Source of the DNA: Atherinomorus stipes
Lineage: Eukaryota > Chordata > Actinopteri > Atheriniformes > Atherinidae
Length of the DNA stretch: 64,000 nt
Assembly (NCBI GenBank): GCA_023101725.1
Contig: JALJCO010013421.1
Span: 116,539-180,538, forward strand
Reading direction: 5' to 3'
Shown here: positions 1 through 12,842 of the stretch, piece after piece
Layout: the number at the start of each line of letters is the position of its first letter
How positions within the stretch are numbered: position 1 is the first letter of the stretch
The notes under the pieces: generated by a model
Seen by the model: only the letters and a program-made list of their open reading frames with translations
The model's database searches: none
What the model was told of the DNA's origin: nothing
Made by a program: the position numbers and the translations under genes

Positions 1-1143
1 ACCTTTAATCCCAGTCGGCATCTAGATCCTTTAATCTCATTCAGCATCAGAACCTTTAATCCCAGTCAGCATCCAGAGCCTTTAATCCCAGTCAGCATCA
101 GAACCTTTAATCCCAGTCAGAATCTGAACCTTTAATCCCAGTAGGCATCAGAACCTTTAATCCCAGTCAGTATCTAGAACCTTTAATCCCAGGCAGCATC
201 AGAACCTTTAAACCCAGTCAGAATCAGAACCTTTAATCCCAGTCAGAATCAGAACCTTTAAACCCAGTCAGCATCAGAACCTTTAATCCCAGTCAGCATC
301 AGAACCTTTAATCCCAGTCAGAATCAGATCCTTTAATCTCTGGCAGCACCAGAACCTTTAATCCCAGTCAGAATCTGAACCTTTAATCCCATTCAGCATC
401 AGAACCTTTAAACCCAGTCAGCATCAGATCCTTTAATCCCAGTCAGTATCCAGAACCTTTTAATCCCAGTCAGCATCAGAACCTTTAATCCCAGTCAGCA
501 TCAGAACCTTTCATCCCAGTCAGCATCAGAACCTTTCATCCCAGTCAGCATCAGAACCTTTAATCCCAGTCAGCATCAGAACCTTTAATCCCAGTCAGCA
601 TCAGAACCTTTCATCCCAGTCAGCATCAGAACCTTTAATCCCAGTCAGAATCTGAACCTTTAATCCCAGTCAGCATCTGAACCTTTAGTCCCAGTCAGCA
701 TTCGAACCTTATTCCCAGTCAGCATCCAGAACCTTTAATCCCAGTCAGCATCCAGAACCTTTAATCCCAGTCAGCATCAGAACCTTTAATCCCAGTCAGC
801 ATCAGAACCTTTAATCCCAGTCAGAATCAGAACCTTTAATCCCAGTCAGCATCAGAACCTTATTCCCAGTCAGCATCCAGAACCTTTAATCCCAGTCAGC
901 ATCCAGAACCTTTAATCCCAGTCAGCATCAGAACCTTTAATCCCAGTCAGCATCAGAACCTTTAATCCCAGTCAGCATCCAAAACCTTTAATCCCAGTCA
1001 GCATCCAGAACCTTTAATCCCAGTCAGCATCCAGAACCTTTAATCCCAGTCAGCATCCAGAACCTTTAATCCCAGTCAGCATCAGAACCTTTAATCCCAG
1101 TCAGCATCCAGAACCTTTAATCCCAGTCAGCATCAGAACCTTT
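1..1143 (+). repeat. Minisatellite A, 25-27 bp units, array 1
   Basis: About 45 units of CAGAACCTTTAATCCCAGT plus CAGCAT, varying by small indels (CATC, CATCC, CATCTA). It runs off the left edge of the window. The same family recurs at 32253-34869. Confidence 0.97.
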
Positions 1144-2160
1144 GTGCGGACTTATCCATCCTGAGGAGTCGGAGAATTGAAGCTAATAACCTCCAACTTT
1201 GAAGCGATGACTTGCAGAGATGCATCGCTGCTCAGGGAGAACCACTAGTGAGGAAGTAATTCCTCTGTTTTTATTCAGTGGCCTGAAAGTAAACCCTAAA
1301 TTAAATCTAGTGGGCGTGAAAATGTGTGAAATATTCTCCAGTGAGGAGAGAACCCTCGACGAAACGAGGGCGTGAACTCAGTGGAAGTTCAGGACGGAGG
1401 TTCGGTGTGTTTGCAATGGGAGGCAGACGTTGGGAGCGGAGCAGCAATGAATGAAAGCTCAGCCGTGGTTTCTGAATCAGCTCTGAGCTGCAGGCAGCTG
1501 GTGACTCATCGCCAGATAAAGATGCTCCTCTGTCTGCTGAAATGTGCATAATGATGCTTCATTCACACATTCGGCTCGCTGGAGAGAACGGTGAGGGTGG
1601 ATGAATGAGAGTCCACATGCTCAACAGATGTTCATGCTCCTCTGAGACCAATCCAGTGATGCCATTATAACCCAACTGGCTTGCTTTTGTCTGCTGGTAT
1701 TTTGGTGGCCTGAGGTCTTATGTAAGCTGTTCCCAGGTAGAAAAGGTGGAGGATGATGTGTTTTAGTTGGGAAGACTTTGCCAGATCAGTTTGTTTCTCA
1801 GTTGTTCATTGTCTGAGGCGTTTTACTGCAGAAACAAAAACAGCGAAGGCGAGGAAGCGTTTCACTTCTCTGTTTAATTACCTGTATTCCACAATCCTGG
1901 GGTCTGACTGAGACCCCGAGAGGCTGAAGTGGACATCTAACCAGAGTTCAACTGATTTGGTTGCACTTGCATTATTTCTGCAGTTACTTACGGGTTTTAA
2001 GCTGTTAACAATATACAGATTGATTATAAATCTCCTTAAACATTTATTACTAACTAATTACTAGAGTAGTTCCTTCCACTGATGGGCAACAACAGCTGCA
2101 TCTGATGTCTTTCCTCCTTAGCATTTTATTTACACACATCTGATATCTATTTAGGAATGG
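1144..2160. other. Non-coding unique sequence, nothing recognised
   Basis: Mixed-composition sequence between two tandem arrays. Short open frames (e.g. minus strand 1307-1549) have no splice context or domain. Confidence 0.6.
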
Positions 2161-2164
2161 ATAT

Positions 2165-2284
2165 AGCGATAACCTGGAGTCGATACTTCGATGCCAGCCA
2201 GACAAAATGTTTATCTTTTGAGTAGAAAACTTGCAGTTTTTCCATTTCTGAAAGTTTTAGAAAATGAAATGACATGAAAGCTCC
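2165..2284 (-). repeat. Shared flank of the 40-bp satellite, copy 1
   Basis: The reverse complement reads GTCTGGCTGGCATCGAAGT then ATCGACTCCAGGTTATCGC. Diverged versions sit at the same relative side of the other two 40-bp arrays (20166-20250 and 58713-58840), suggesting all three arrays are internal to copies of one dispersed element. Confidence 0.6.
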
Positions 2285-4604
2285 AGATTCTAGCTTCTGT
2301 ATCACATGATGGTGGTAGCCTATCAGATTCTAGCTTCTGTATCACATGATAGTGGTAGCCTATCAGATTCTAGTTTCTGTGTCACATGATGGTGGTAGCC
2401 TATCAGATTCTAGCTTCTGTATCACATGATGGTGGTAGCCTATCAGATTCTAGCTTCTGTGTCACATGATGGTGGTAGCCTATCAGATTCTAGCTTCTGT
2501 ATCACATGATGGTGGTAGCCTATCAGATTCTAGTTTCTGTGTCACATGATGGTGGTAGCCTATCAGATTCTAGCTTCTGTATCACATGATGGTGGTAGCC
2601 TATCAGATTCTAGTTTCTGTGTCACATGATGGTGGTAGCCTATCAGATTCTAGCTTCTGTATCACATGATGGTGGTAGCCTATCAGATTCTAGCTTCTGT
2701 GTCACATGATGGTGGTAGCCTATCAGATTCTAGCTTCTGTATCACATGATGGTGGTAGCCTATCAGATTCTAGTTTCTGTGTCACATGATGGTGGTAGCC
2801 TATCAGATTCTAGCTTCTGTATCACATGATGGTGGTAGCCTATCAGATTCTAGCTTCTGTATCACATGATGGTGGTAGCCTATCAGGTTCTAGCTTTTGT
2901 ATCACATGATGGTGGTAGCCTATCAGATTCTAGCTTCTGTATCACATGATGGTGGTAGCCTATCAGATTCTAGCTTCTGTGTTACATGATGGTGGTAGCC
3001 TATCAGATTCTAGCTTCTGTATCACATGATGGTGGTAGCCTATCAGATTCTAGCTTCTGTATCACATGATGGTGGTAGCCTATCAGATTCTAGCTTCTGT
3101 ATCACATGATGGTGGTAGCCTATCAGATTGTAGCTTCTGTATCACATGATGGTGGTAGCCTATCAGATTCTAGCTTTTGTATCACATGATGGTGGTAGCC
3201 TATCAGATTGTAGCTTCTGTATCACATGATGGTGGTAGCCTATCAGATTGTAGCTTCTGTATCACATGATGGTGGTAGCCTATCAGATTCTAGCTTCTGT
3301 ATCACATGATGGTGGTAGCCTATCAGGTTGTAGCTTCTGTGTCACATGATGGTGGTAGCCTATCAGATTCTAGCTTCTGTATCACATGATGGTGGTAGCC
3401 TATCAGATTCTAGCTTCTGTATCACATGATGGTGGTAGCCTATCAGATTCTAGCTTCTGTATCACATGATGGTGGTAGCCTATCAGATTCTAGCTTCTGT
3501 ATCACATGATGGTGGTAGCCTATCAGATTCTAGCTTCTGTATCACATGATGGTGGTAGCCTATCAGATTCTAGCTTCTGTATCACATGATGGTGGTAGCC
3601 TATCAGATTCTAGCTTCTGTATCACATGATGGTGGTAGCCTATCAGATTGTAGCTTCTGTATCACATGATGGTGGTAGCCTATCAGATTGTAGCTTCTGT
3701 ATCACATGATGGTGGTAGCCTATCAGATTCTAGCTTTTGTATCACATGATGGTGGTAGCCTATCAGATTGTAGCTTCTGTATCACATGATGGTGGTAGCC
3801 TATCAGATTGTAGCTTCTGTATCACATGATGGTGGTAGCCTATCAGATTCTAGCTTCTGTGTCACATGATGGTGGTAGCCTATCAGGTTGTAGCTTCTGT
3901 GTCACATGATGGTGGTAGCCTATCAGATTCTAGCTTCTGTATCACATGATGGTGGTAGCCTATCAGATTCTAGCTTCTGTGTCACATGATGGTGGTAGCC
4001 TATCAGATTCTAGCTTCTGTATCACATGATGGTGGTAGCCTATCAGATTCTAGTTTCTGTGTCACATGATGGTGGTAGCCTATCAGATTCTAGCTTCTGT
4101 ATCACATGATGGTGGTAGCCTATCAGATTCTAGCTTCTGTATCACATGATGGTGGTAGCCTATCAGGTTCTAGCTTTTGTATCACATGATGGTGGTAGCC
4201 TATCAGATTCTAGCTTCTGTATCACATGATGGTGGTAGCCTATCAGATTCTAGCTTCTGTGTTACATGATGGTGGTAGCCTATCAGATTCTAGCTTCTGT
4301 ATCACATGATGGTGGTAGCCTATCAGATTCTAGCTTCTGTATCACATGATGGTGGTAGCCTATCAGGTTGTAGCTTCTGTGTCACATGATGGTGGTAGCC
4401 TATCAGATTGTAGCTTCTGTATCACATGATGGTGGTAGCCTATCAGATTCTAGCTTCTGTATCACATGATGGTGGTAGCCTATCAGGTTGTAGCTTCTGT
4501 GTCACATGATGGTGGTAGCCTATCAGATTCTAGCTTCTGTATCACATGATGGTGGTAGCCTATCAGATTCTAGCTTCTGTATCACATGATGGTGGTAGCC
4601 TATC
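2285..4604 (+). repeat. Minisatellite B, 40-bp unit, array 1 (about 58 copies)
   Basis: The unit is AGATTCTAGCTTCTGTATCA followed by CATGATGGTGGTAGCCTATC, very uniform, with recurring variants (GTCACATG, TAGTTTC, AGATTGTAG). Blocks of the same variant order recur, suggesting multi-unit duplications. Arrays 2 and 3 are the same family on the opposite strand. Confidence 0.97.
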
Positions 4605-5148
4605 ACATGTCATAATGGTGCTGCTGTTGGTGATGATGTTTTGGTTTTTTCAGTGCTTTTTATTGCATCATGTTTTGGTGTATTTATAATATTTATAATA
4701 TTGCAATTACATTTTCCACTGAATTAATGTAAATGATCTTAAGCTGTACTAAAGTTATTTTATAAGTGAAAGAAGTTTTTAATCGTACTTTTTTAAAGTT
4801 TCTCATCAATATATTGTTTTAAAAGCATTTCTTTCATTACTTCTGTTCTCAAGTTTTACTTATATTTTATATCTCCCTTGTATTCAAGATATTCATGCAA
4901 ACTGTACAATCATGTGATTTTCTTTTTAGGGACAAAAAGTATTAGTACTGTTGAAAACGTACCATAAACGACGTGTATCGTATCGACAGGGAAAATTTTG
5001 GCATTTTTATCTGTTTATTAGCATTTGAACTCTAATATAGTTGTTCAGTCTGTTTAGTGTTTCTAACTTCTCTCCTTCATCCGTTACGACTCCTGCTTTT
5101 CATCCTTCTCAGTTTTACTTTCCCCCTGAGATCAGCATGACTCTACTC
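4605..5148. other. AT-rich non-coding sequence
   Basis: AT-rich sequence with no recognisable gene. GTATCGTATCGACAGGG near 4975 may be the far end of the element carrying array B1, but no matching end was found at arrays B2 or B3. Confidence 0.4.
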
Positions 5149-5265
5149 ATGTGTGTTTGTGTGTGTGTGTGCATGTGTGTGTGTGTGTGTGTGCATGTGT
5201 GTGTGTGTGTGTGTGTGTGCATATGTGTGTGTGTGTGTGTGGGTGTGTGTGCATGTGTGTGTGTT
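5149..5265 (+). repeat. (TG)n microsatellite with CATG interruptions
   Basis: An alternating TG run of about 115 bp broken by CATG and CATATG. Cys/Val open frames across it are composition artefacts. Confidence 0.97.
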
Positions 5266-5699
5266 ACCACCTGAGAACTTTCAGCCTCCCAGGCTCATAA
5301 ATCAAACTCTCCCTCCCGTCCCACAGGAGGCCGATCAGACCAAGGCCTCATCTTCCAAACTCCCACCCAGGGACTGTGGTTGTGAGTGAGTGTGTGTGTG
5401 GATGTGTAACATCAGAGTTATGAGGCCAAGGCTTCGGCCCTGAACCGCCACATAGATCCAATTCTGACGGCTGCTGTGCGTTTGCCTCAGGAGGGATTCA
5501 GAGTTCAGTCTGAATATGATATAAAAAAAACATTTTATGATTATATTTGAATAAAATATTCGATCCATTTCAGGAATGTTTAATGACTTCTGTAGCTGTA
5601 GATATTAATATTCTTTTTGAAAGGACTTTACAGCTACATCAGCTCCACCTGTTCACCTGGTAACACATACAGGCCTCAGATTTATTCATCCCCCATCAT
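5266..5699. other. Non-coding sequence, nothing recognised
   Basis: Unique sequence between the TG repeat and an inverted-repeat element; short open frames only. Confidence 0.5.
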
Positions 5700-6060
5700 T
5701 AAAAAAAAGGCTTTTTCTGTTTGATACTGGCTTTTTTGCTGATATCCGATTTACCGATATTGTCCAACTCTTAATTTCCAACATCTGAAAACAACCGATA
5801 CCCATCTATATAGACAACTATGAGGTTGTATCTCTCATATTCTGAGATGCACAACTATATTCTGCTCTGACAGCAAAGATCCCAAAATATCTCGCGCGTA
5901 CAATACGCTTCATTCACGCGAAAAAAACGCCTGAATGAAGCGAGTAAACTTCCAGCATTCGCGCGTTGAAATCTAGGCGCGTATGCGAATGGAGTCGTCC
6001 GGTGTGAACACGGGGGCCAGAGGAGTTCATTTTGGGCATCTGGCGGCCAGACATCCTCCT
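5700..6060 (+). mobile_element. Dispersed non-autonomous element D, copy 1
   Basis: It contains GATATTGTCCAACTCTTAAT and CTCATATTCTGAGATGCACA and ends near GGAGTTCATTTTGGGCATCT. The reverse complement recurs at about 14563-14740 and parts recur at 29410-29960, so it is a dispersed family. Its CpG-rich inner part (5890-6010, CGCGTATGCGAATGGAG) recurs diverged and inverted at 60555-60680. No coding capacity. Confidence 0.6.
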
Positions 6061-6975
6061 AAGACCCAGCAATTCATTTTTGTCCTCTGTGGAGGACATG
6101 AGTCTCACACCTCTAAGTCAAGCATTATTTGTAGTATTTATCTGAATACTACTGTCGCTTTAAGAAGACATCCTTGGCTCTCTTTTGATACTTCACTTTT
6201 GTGGATGTGATCAATACAGCACATACACCGTCTTTTCAAAATGGTGTGAATTTCAATTTCGATGTTTCCCAACAACCAGAGAAATAGATCAAGTTTTGAC
6301 AGACATCATTTTTCTGTAAGTACAAATCAAAGTTTTTCTCCAGTATGAAAGTCTTTACTTGAAATTTGCAAGATTTTGTAAAAGGTACAGTCATTTTAAC
6401 CCGTTCAAAAAACAACTGTCATGTAATGTCCTATTGTAGTGGAAAATCTGGACTTGCTGACTGTTTCTATTACAAGGGAGCAAAACACGAAGTGAGGCAG
6501 AGAGGCTTTTACAAAGAATTGTGGAGGAATTTAATTAATTTGTTTTATTGGATACTTTTTTATAACTGAATTTTACATTTTGCTGGACATGAAAGAGGAA
6601 AAGAAAGATTAAGAAAAAAAAGGAGTGAACATAAATTAAAAGGGGAGTGGAAAGAGGAAAGGAACACCAAAGATAAACCACAACGGCCAACTGCTGCATC
6701 TGCACAGAAACCGAACAGAAAGAATTATATGGTCTTTACTGGAAAACAAAGGTGATAATCGTCAGAAGCTCCTGTTGGAGACAAGCAAGCTGAGAACAAC
6801 CTGGATCACAGTCACGACTAAAGCATGAAAATCACACTTGCGCACACACAGAACTACAAAAAACGAACGGAAAACACAAAATCAACCAAAGAAACAACTG
6901 ACAGAAAAGCAACTACTGCATTTGTGTGAGCAGAAGCAGCATATTAATAAAATTACAAGTGAAGTTTTAAAGAAA
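6061..6975. other. Non-coding AT-rich sequence
   Basis: No gene, transposon end or tandem array recognised; A-rich toward 6600-6970. Confidence 0.5.
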
Positions 6976-9900
6976 AGTGTCACGATGAGGTGGAACGAGA
7001 GATTCTCATCATGATGCGGTGGAACGAGAGATTCTCATCACGATGAGGTGGAACGAGAGATTCTCATCACGATGAGGTGGAACGAGAGATTCTCATCATG
7101 ATGCGGTGGAATGGGAGATTCGCATCACGATGAGGTGCAACGAGAGATTCTCATCACGGTGAGATGAAACGGGAGATTCTCATCACGATGAGGTGGAACG
7201 GGAGATTCTCATCACGATGAGGTGGAACGGGAGATTCTCATCATGATGAGGTGGAACGGGAGATTCTCATCACAATGTGGTGGAACGGGAGATTCTCATC
7301 ACGATGAGGTGGAACGGGAGATTCTCATCACGGTGAGATGAAACGGGAGATTCTCATCACGGTGAGGTGGAACGGGAGATTCTCATCACGATGAGGTGGA
7401 ACGGGAGATTCTCATCACGATGAGGTGCAACGAGAGATTCTCATCACGATGTGGTGGAACGGGAGATTCTCATCATGATGAGGTGGAACGGGAGATTCTC
7501 ATCACGATGAGGTGCAACGAGAGATTCTCATCATGATGTGGTGGAATGGGAGATTCGCATCACGATGAGGTGCAACGAGAGATTCTCATCACGATGAGAT
7601 GAAACGGGAGATTCTCATCACGGTGAGGTGGAACGGGAGATTCTCATCACGATGAGGTGGAACGGGAGATTCTCATCACGATGAGGTGGAACGGGAGATT
7701 CGCATCACGATGAGGTGGAACGGGAGATTCGCATCACGATGAGGTGGAACGGGAGATTCTCATCACGATGAGGTGGAACGGGAGATTCTCATCACGATGA
7801 GGTGCAACGAGAGATTCTCATCACGATGTGGTGGAACGGGAGATTCTCATCATGATGAGGTGGAACGGGAGATTCTCATCACGATGAGGTGGAACGAGAG
7901 ATTCTCATCATGATGTGGTGGAACGGGAGATTCGCATCACGATGAGGTGCAACGAGAGATTCTCATCACGATGAGGTGGAACGGGAGATTCTCATCATGA
8001 TGAGGTGCAACGGGAGATTCTCATCACGATGAGGTGCAACGAGAGATTCTCATCATGATGAGGTGCAACGGGAGATTCGCATCACGATGAGGTGCAACGA
8101 GAGATTCTCATCACGATGAGGTGGAACGGGAGATTCTCATCATGATGAGGTGCAACGGGAGATTCTCATCATGATGAGGTGGAACGGCAGATTCTCATCA
8201 CGATGAGGTGGAACGGGAGATTCGCATCACGATGAGGTGCAACGATAGATTATCATCACGATGAGGTGCAACGGGAGATTCTCATCATGATGAGGTGCAA
8301 CGGGAGATTCTCATCATGATGAGGTGGAACGGGAGATTCTCATCATGATGAGGTGGAACGGGAGATTCTCATCACTAGGAGGTGGAACGGGAGATTCTCA
8401 TCACTAGGAGGTGAAACGGGAGATTCTCATCACGATGAGGTGGAACGGGAGATTCTCATCACGATGAGGTGGAACGGGAGATTCTCATCACGATGAGGTG
8501 CAACGAGAGATTCTCATCACGATGTGGTGGAACGGGAGATTCTCATCATGATGAGGTGGAACGGGAGATTCTCATCACGATGAGGTGCAACGAGAGATTC
8601 TCATCATGATGTGGTGGAATGGGAGATTCGCATCACGATGAGGTGCAACGAGAGATTCTCATCACGATGAGATGAAACGGGAGATTCTCATCACGGTGAG
8701 GTGGAACGGGAGATTCTCATCACGATGAGGTGGAACGGGAGATTCTCATCACGATGAGGTGGAACGGGAGATTCGCATCACGATGAGGTGGAACGGGAGA
8801 TTCTCATCACGATGAGGTGGAACGGGAGATTCTCATCACGATGAGGTGCAACGAGAGATTCTCATCACGATGTGGTGGAACGGGAGATTCTCATCATGAT
8901 GAGGTGGAACGGGAGATTCTCATCACGATGAGGTGCAATGAGAGATTCTCATCATGATGTGGTGGAATGGGAGATTCGCATCACGATGAGGTGCAACGAG
9001 AGATTCTCATCACGATGAGGTGGAACGGGAGATTCTCATCATGATGAGGTGCAACGGGAGATTCTCATCATGATGAGGTGGAACGGCAGATTCTCATCAC
9101 GATGAGGTGGAACGGGAGATTCGCATCACGATGAGGTGCAACGATAGATTATCATCACGATGAGGTGCAACGGGAGATTCTCATCATGATGAGGTGCAAC
9201 GGGAGATTCTCATCATGATGAGGTGGAACGGGAGATTCTCATCACTAGGAGGTGGAACGGGAGATTCTCATCACTAGGAGGTGAAACGGGAGATTCTCAT
9301 CACGATGAGGTGGAACGGGAGATTCTCATCACGATGAGGTGGAACGGGAGATTCTCATCACGGTGAGGTGGAACGGGAGATTCTCATCACGGTGAGGTGG
9401 AACGGGAGATTCTCATCATGATGAGGTGGAACGGGAGATTCTCATCATGATGAGGTGGAACGGCAGATTCTCATCGCGATGAGGTGGAACGGGAGATTCG
9501 CATCACGATGAGGTGCAACGATAGATTCTCATCACGATGAGGTGCAACGGGAGATTCTCATCAGGATGAGGTGGAACGGGAGATTCGCATCACGATGAGG
9601 TGGAACGGGAGATTCTCATCAGGATGAGGTGGAATGGGAGATTCTCATCATGATGAGGTGGAATGGCAGATTCTCATCGCGATGAGGTGGAACGGGAGAT
9701 TCGCATCACGATGAGGTGGAACGGGAGATTCTCATCACGATGAGGTGCAACGGGAGATTCTCATCATGATGAGGTGCAACGGGAGATTCTCATCATGATG
9801 AGGTGGAACGGGACATTCTCATCATGATGAGGTGCAACGATAGATTCTCATCACGATGAGGTGCAACGGGAGATTCTCATCATGATGAGGTGCAACGGGA

Positions 9901-11042
9901 GATTCTCATCATGATGAGGTGGAACGGGACATTCTCATCATGATGAGGTGCAACGATAGATTCTCATCACGATGAGGTGCAACGGGAGATTCTCATCACG
10001 ATGAGGTGCAACGGGAGATTCTCATCATGATGAGGTGGAACAGGAGATTCTCATCACTAGGAGGTGGAACGGGAGATTCTCATCACGATGAGGTGGAACA
10101 GGAGATTCTCATCACAATGAGGTGGAACGGGAGATTCGCATCACGATGAGGTGGAACGGGAGATTCTCATCATGATTAGGTGGAACAGGAGATTCTCATC
10201 ACGATGAGGTGGAACGGGAGATTCTCATCATGATGAGGTGGAACGGGAGATTCTCATCATGATTAGGTGGAACAGAAGATTCTCATCACGATGAGGTGGA
10301 ACGGGAGATTCTCATCATGATTAGGTGGAACAGAAGATTCTCATCACGATGAGGTGGAACGGGAGATTCTCATCATGATTAGGTGGAACAGGAGATTCTC
10401 ATCACCAGGAGGTGGAACGTGAGATTGTCATCATGATGACGTGGAACGGGAGATTCTCATCACCAGGAGGTGGAACGGGAGATTCTCATCACCAGGAGGT
10501 GGAACGGGAGATTCTCATCACAAGGAGGTGGAACGGGAGATTCTCATCACCAGGAGGTGGAACGTGAGATTGTCATCATGATGACGTGGAACGGGAGATT
10601 CTCATCACCAGGAGGTGGAACGGGAGATTCTCATCACCAGGAGGTGGAACGTGAGATTGTCATCATGATGACGTGGAACGGGAGATTCTCATCACTAGGA
10701 GGTGGAACGGGAGATTCTCATCACTAGGAGGTGGAACAAGAGATCCTCATTATCAAGAGGTGGAATAAGGGATTCTCATCGAGAGGAGGTAGAAGAGAGA
10801 TTCTCATTACGATGAGGTGGAACAAGAGATTCTCATCATGAAGAGGTGGAATAGGATATTCTCGTCGTGAGGAGGTGGAACGGGAGATTCTGATTATCGA
10901 GAGGTGGAATAAGGAATTCTCATTGAGAGGAGGTGGAACGGGTGATTTTCATTACAATGAGGTGGAAAGAGAGATTCTCGTCATGAAGAGATGGAATAAG
11001 GGATTCTCATCGAGAGGAGGTGGAACGGGAGATTCTCATCAT
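6976..11042 (+). repeat. Minisatellite C, 29-bp unit, array 1 (about 140 copies)
   Basis: The unit is GATGAGGTGGAACGGGAGA plus TTCTCATCAC. Higher-order blocks repeat (for example about 7430-7860 against 8500-8930). Units diverge toward the 3' end (ACTAGGAGGTGG, then GAGAGGAGGTGG from about 10740), as expected for an ageing array edge. It is the largest array in the window. Confidence 0.97.
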
Positions 11043-11490
11043 TTGCTTGCGGTAAGGTCTCAGTTTGCAGCAGAATAGAGAGGTTATTGTTTTTAGAAGC
11101 TAACAGGAGGTCCAAACATATTTTACCTTTATCCCACCACTTAGGAGGCTAATCTTGATTAAGTTCTGCTCAAACACCCGGTAACTGCATCTGCCTCCAT
11201 CTCACGTGCTCTCAGAGAGGAATGTGGGAATGAAATGCAATGCAGATATGATGTAAACGTCTGAGGCTAAGATGGAGCAGGATCACAGCCAGGATCATTT
11301 GTAACGCTGTGAAAGAGGACGTGTTGGGGTGAAAGAGGACTTTGGGCACCCTAGATAGCAGGTAGTTTATCAGATATTGGAAAATATCAGACTGATATTT
11401 TCCTAAAAAAAAAAATCTCACAAGACCTTGTTCGGTTTTGAAATCTTGCGAGATCTTGTTCCATTCGCACTAGTGCAGCATAATATACAT

Positions 11491-11494
<4 letters not shown>
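11043..11494. other. Non-coding sequence, nothing recognised
   Basis: Short spacer between the 29-bp array and a TA microsatellite. A CTCGCAAGATTT-like motif (11420-11460) resembles the inner part of the palindromic elements at 26603 and 44035. Confidence 0.4.

Positions 11495-11532
<38 letters not shown>
11495..11532 (+). repeat. (TA)n microsatellite
   Basis: A pure TA run adjoining the left end of a Tc1 derivative; Tc1 elements insert at TA. Confidence 0.95.
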
Positions 11533-11533
<1 letters not shown>

Positions 11534-12267
11534 TGCCTGGCCAAAAAAAAAAGTGGCCACCTGGATGTAACTAAGCAAACCGGTACGAGCCTCCTATTGG
11601 ATAATTACATGATGGGCGATCATCTTTCAGCTGGCAACAAGTTATTTAACCCCAACTGGTGCAATGAGTTGCTTCTCATTTCCTAAACAACCATGTGGAA
11701 AGACACATCCGTGGTCGTGGAAAAGATGTTAGTCTGTCTGAGAAGGGTCAGATCATTGGCATCAAGAGGTGAAAACATCTAAGGAGATGCAGAAACTACT
11801 AAAACTGGGTTCAGAACAGTCCAACGCATTCTGAAAAACTGGAAGGATAGTGGACCATCGTCTTCCAGGAAGAAATGTGGCCGGAAAGGCAGATGAAGTG
11901 ATGCAGCATCATGCCTAGTGCTACTGTATGAGCCTGTGGGGGCAGTGTGATGATCTGGGGTTGCTGCAGTTGCTCAGGTCCAGGTTCAGCAACAGTATGA
12001 GCTCAGACCTGAACCCCATTGAGAATCTTTGGGATGTGCTAGAGAGGGCTTTGCGCAGCGGTCAGACTCTACCATCATCATCAAGATCTTGGTGAAAAAT
12101 TAATGCAACACTGGATGGAAATAAATCTTTTGACATTGCAGAAGCTTATCGAAACAATGCCACAGCGAATGCTGCCGTAATCAAAGCTAAAGGCGGTTAA
12201 AGTATTGGAGTGAATGACCTTTTTTTTTTTTTTTGGTGGCGAATTTTTTTTTGGCCAGGCAGTGTAG
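11531..12267 (+). mobile_element. Internally deleted Tc1/mariner element, family 1, copy 1
   Basis: Ends are an inverted pair: CTGCCTGGCCAAAAAAAAAA at the left and TTTTTTTTTGGCCAGGCAGT at the right. The interior keeps broken transposase pieces, for example the segment for ACCCCATTGAGAATCTTTGG (the PIENLW region) and a terminal piece near 12080-12200, with stops and deletions. At 0.74 kb it is half the length of an intact Tc1. A related copy lies inverted at 30211-31099. Confidence 0.85.
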
Positions 12268-12842
12268 ATACAGCCATGGAAAAAATGTAGAGACCGCCCT
12301 TGTTTTCTCATATTTCTTGGTCATTTTGAAGCCTGGTACTACTAAAAGAACATTTGTCTGTACAAACATAATAACAAAAATAGCTCATAAGAGTTTAATT
12401 TAAGAACTGATATCAGCCATTTTCCTTTCTTTTTTTTTTTTTTTTCTTGATAAGTGATTTTGGTTATTAAGTTCTTACACCAATAGCTATGGTATTGTAC
12501 TGCCAAAAACAGCTTTTCTGTATTCTAGATTTTCCTTTCTGTCTCTTTTAGTCACATGATTCACACCACAGTTGGTCCTCGATTGCATAACCATTATTTT
12601 TGATGACAAGGGTGGTCTCTTAACTTTTTTCTATGGCTGTCTATAATATGTCTGGTTTTAAGTTGTTGGTTAAAGCAACCCTTACGATCTTGCATTTCAG
12701 AGAGCACAGCAAGATTATTTGAATATAAACAGTCCCGCCTCACTCTTAAGACCCCCCCATTCCCTCTGCCTCCCAATGCAGAAGCAAAGGTCTGACAGGC
12801 AGGTCCCTCGGCCAATCCTAGGGGTGCCCCCGACTTCAATGA
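12268..12842. other. Non-coding sequence between two Tc1 fossils
   Basis: Contains a poly-T tract at 12430-12445. No coding signal. Confidence 0.5.

Noticed and set aside
2285..4604. Regular 40-bp direct repeats that could suggest a CRISPR array
   Set aside because: Units are contiguous, with no unique spacers, the family recurs at other sites, and the setting is a spliced vertebrate gene.
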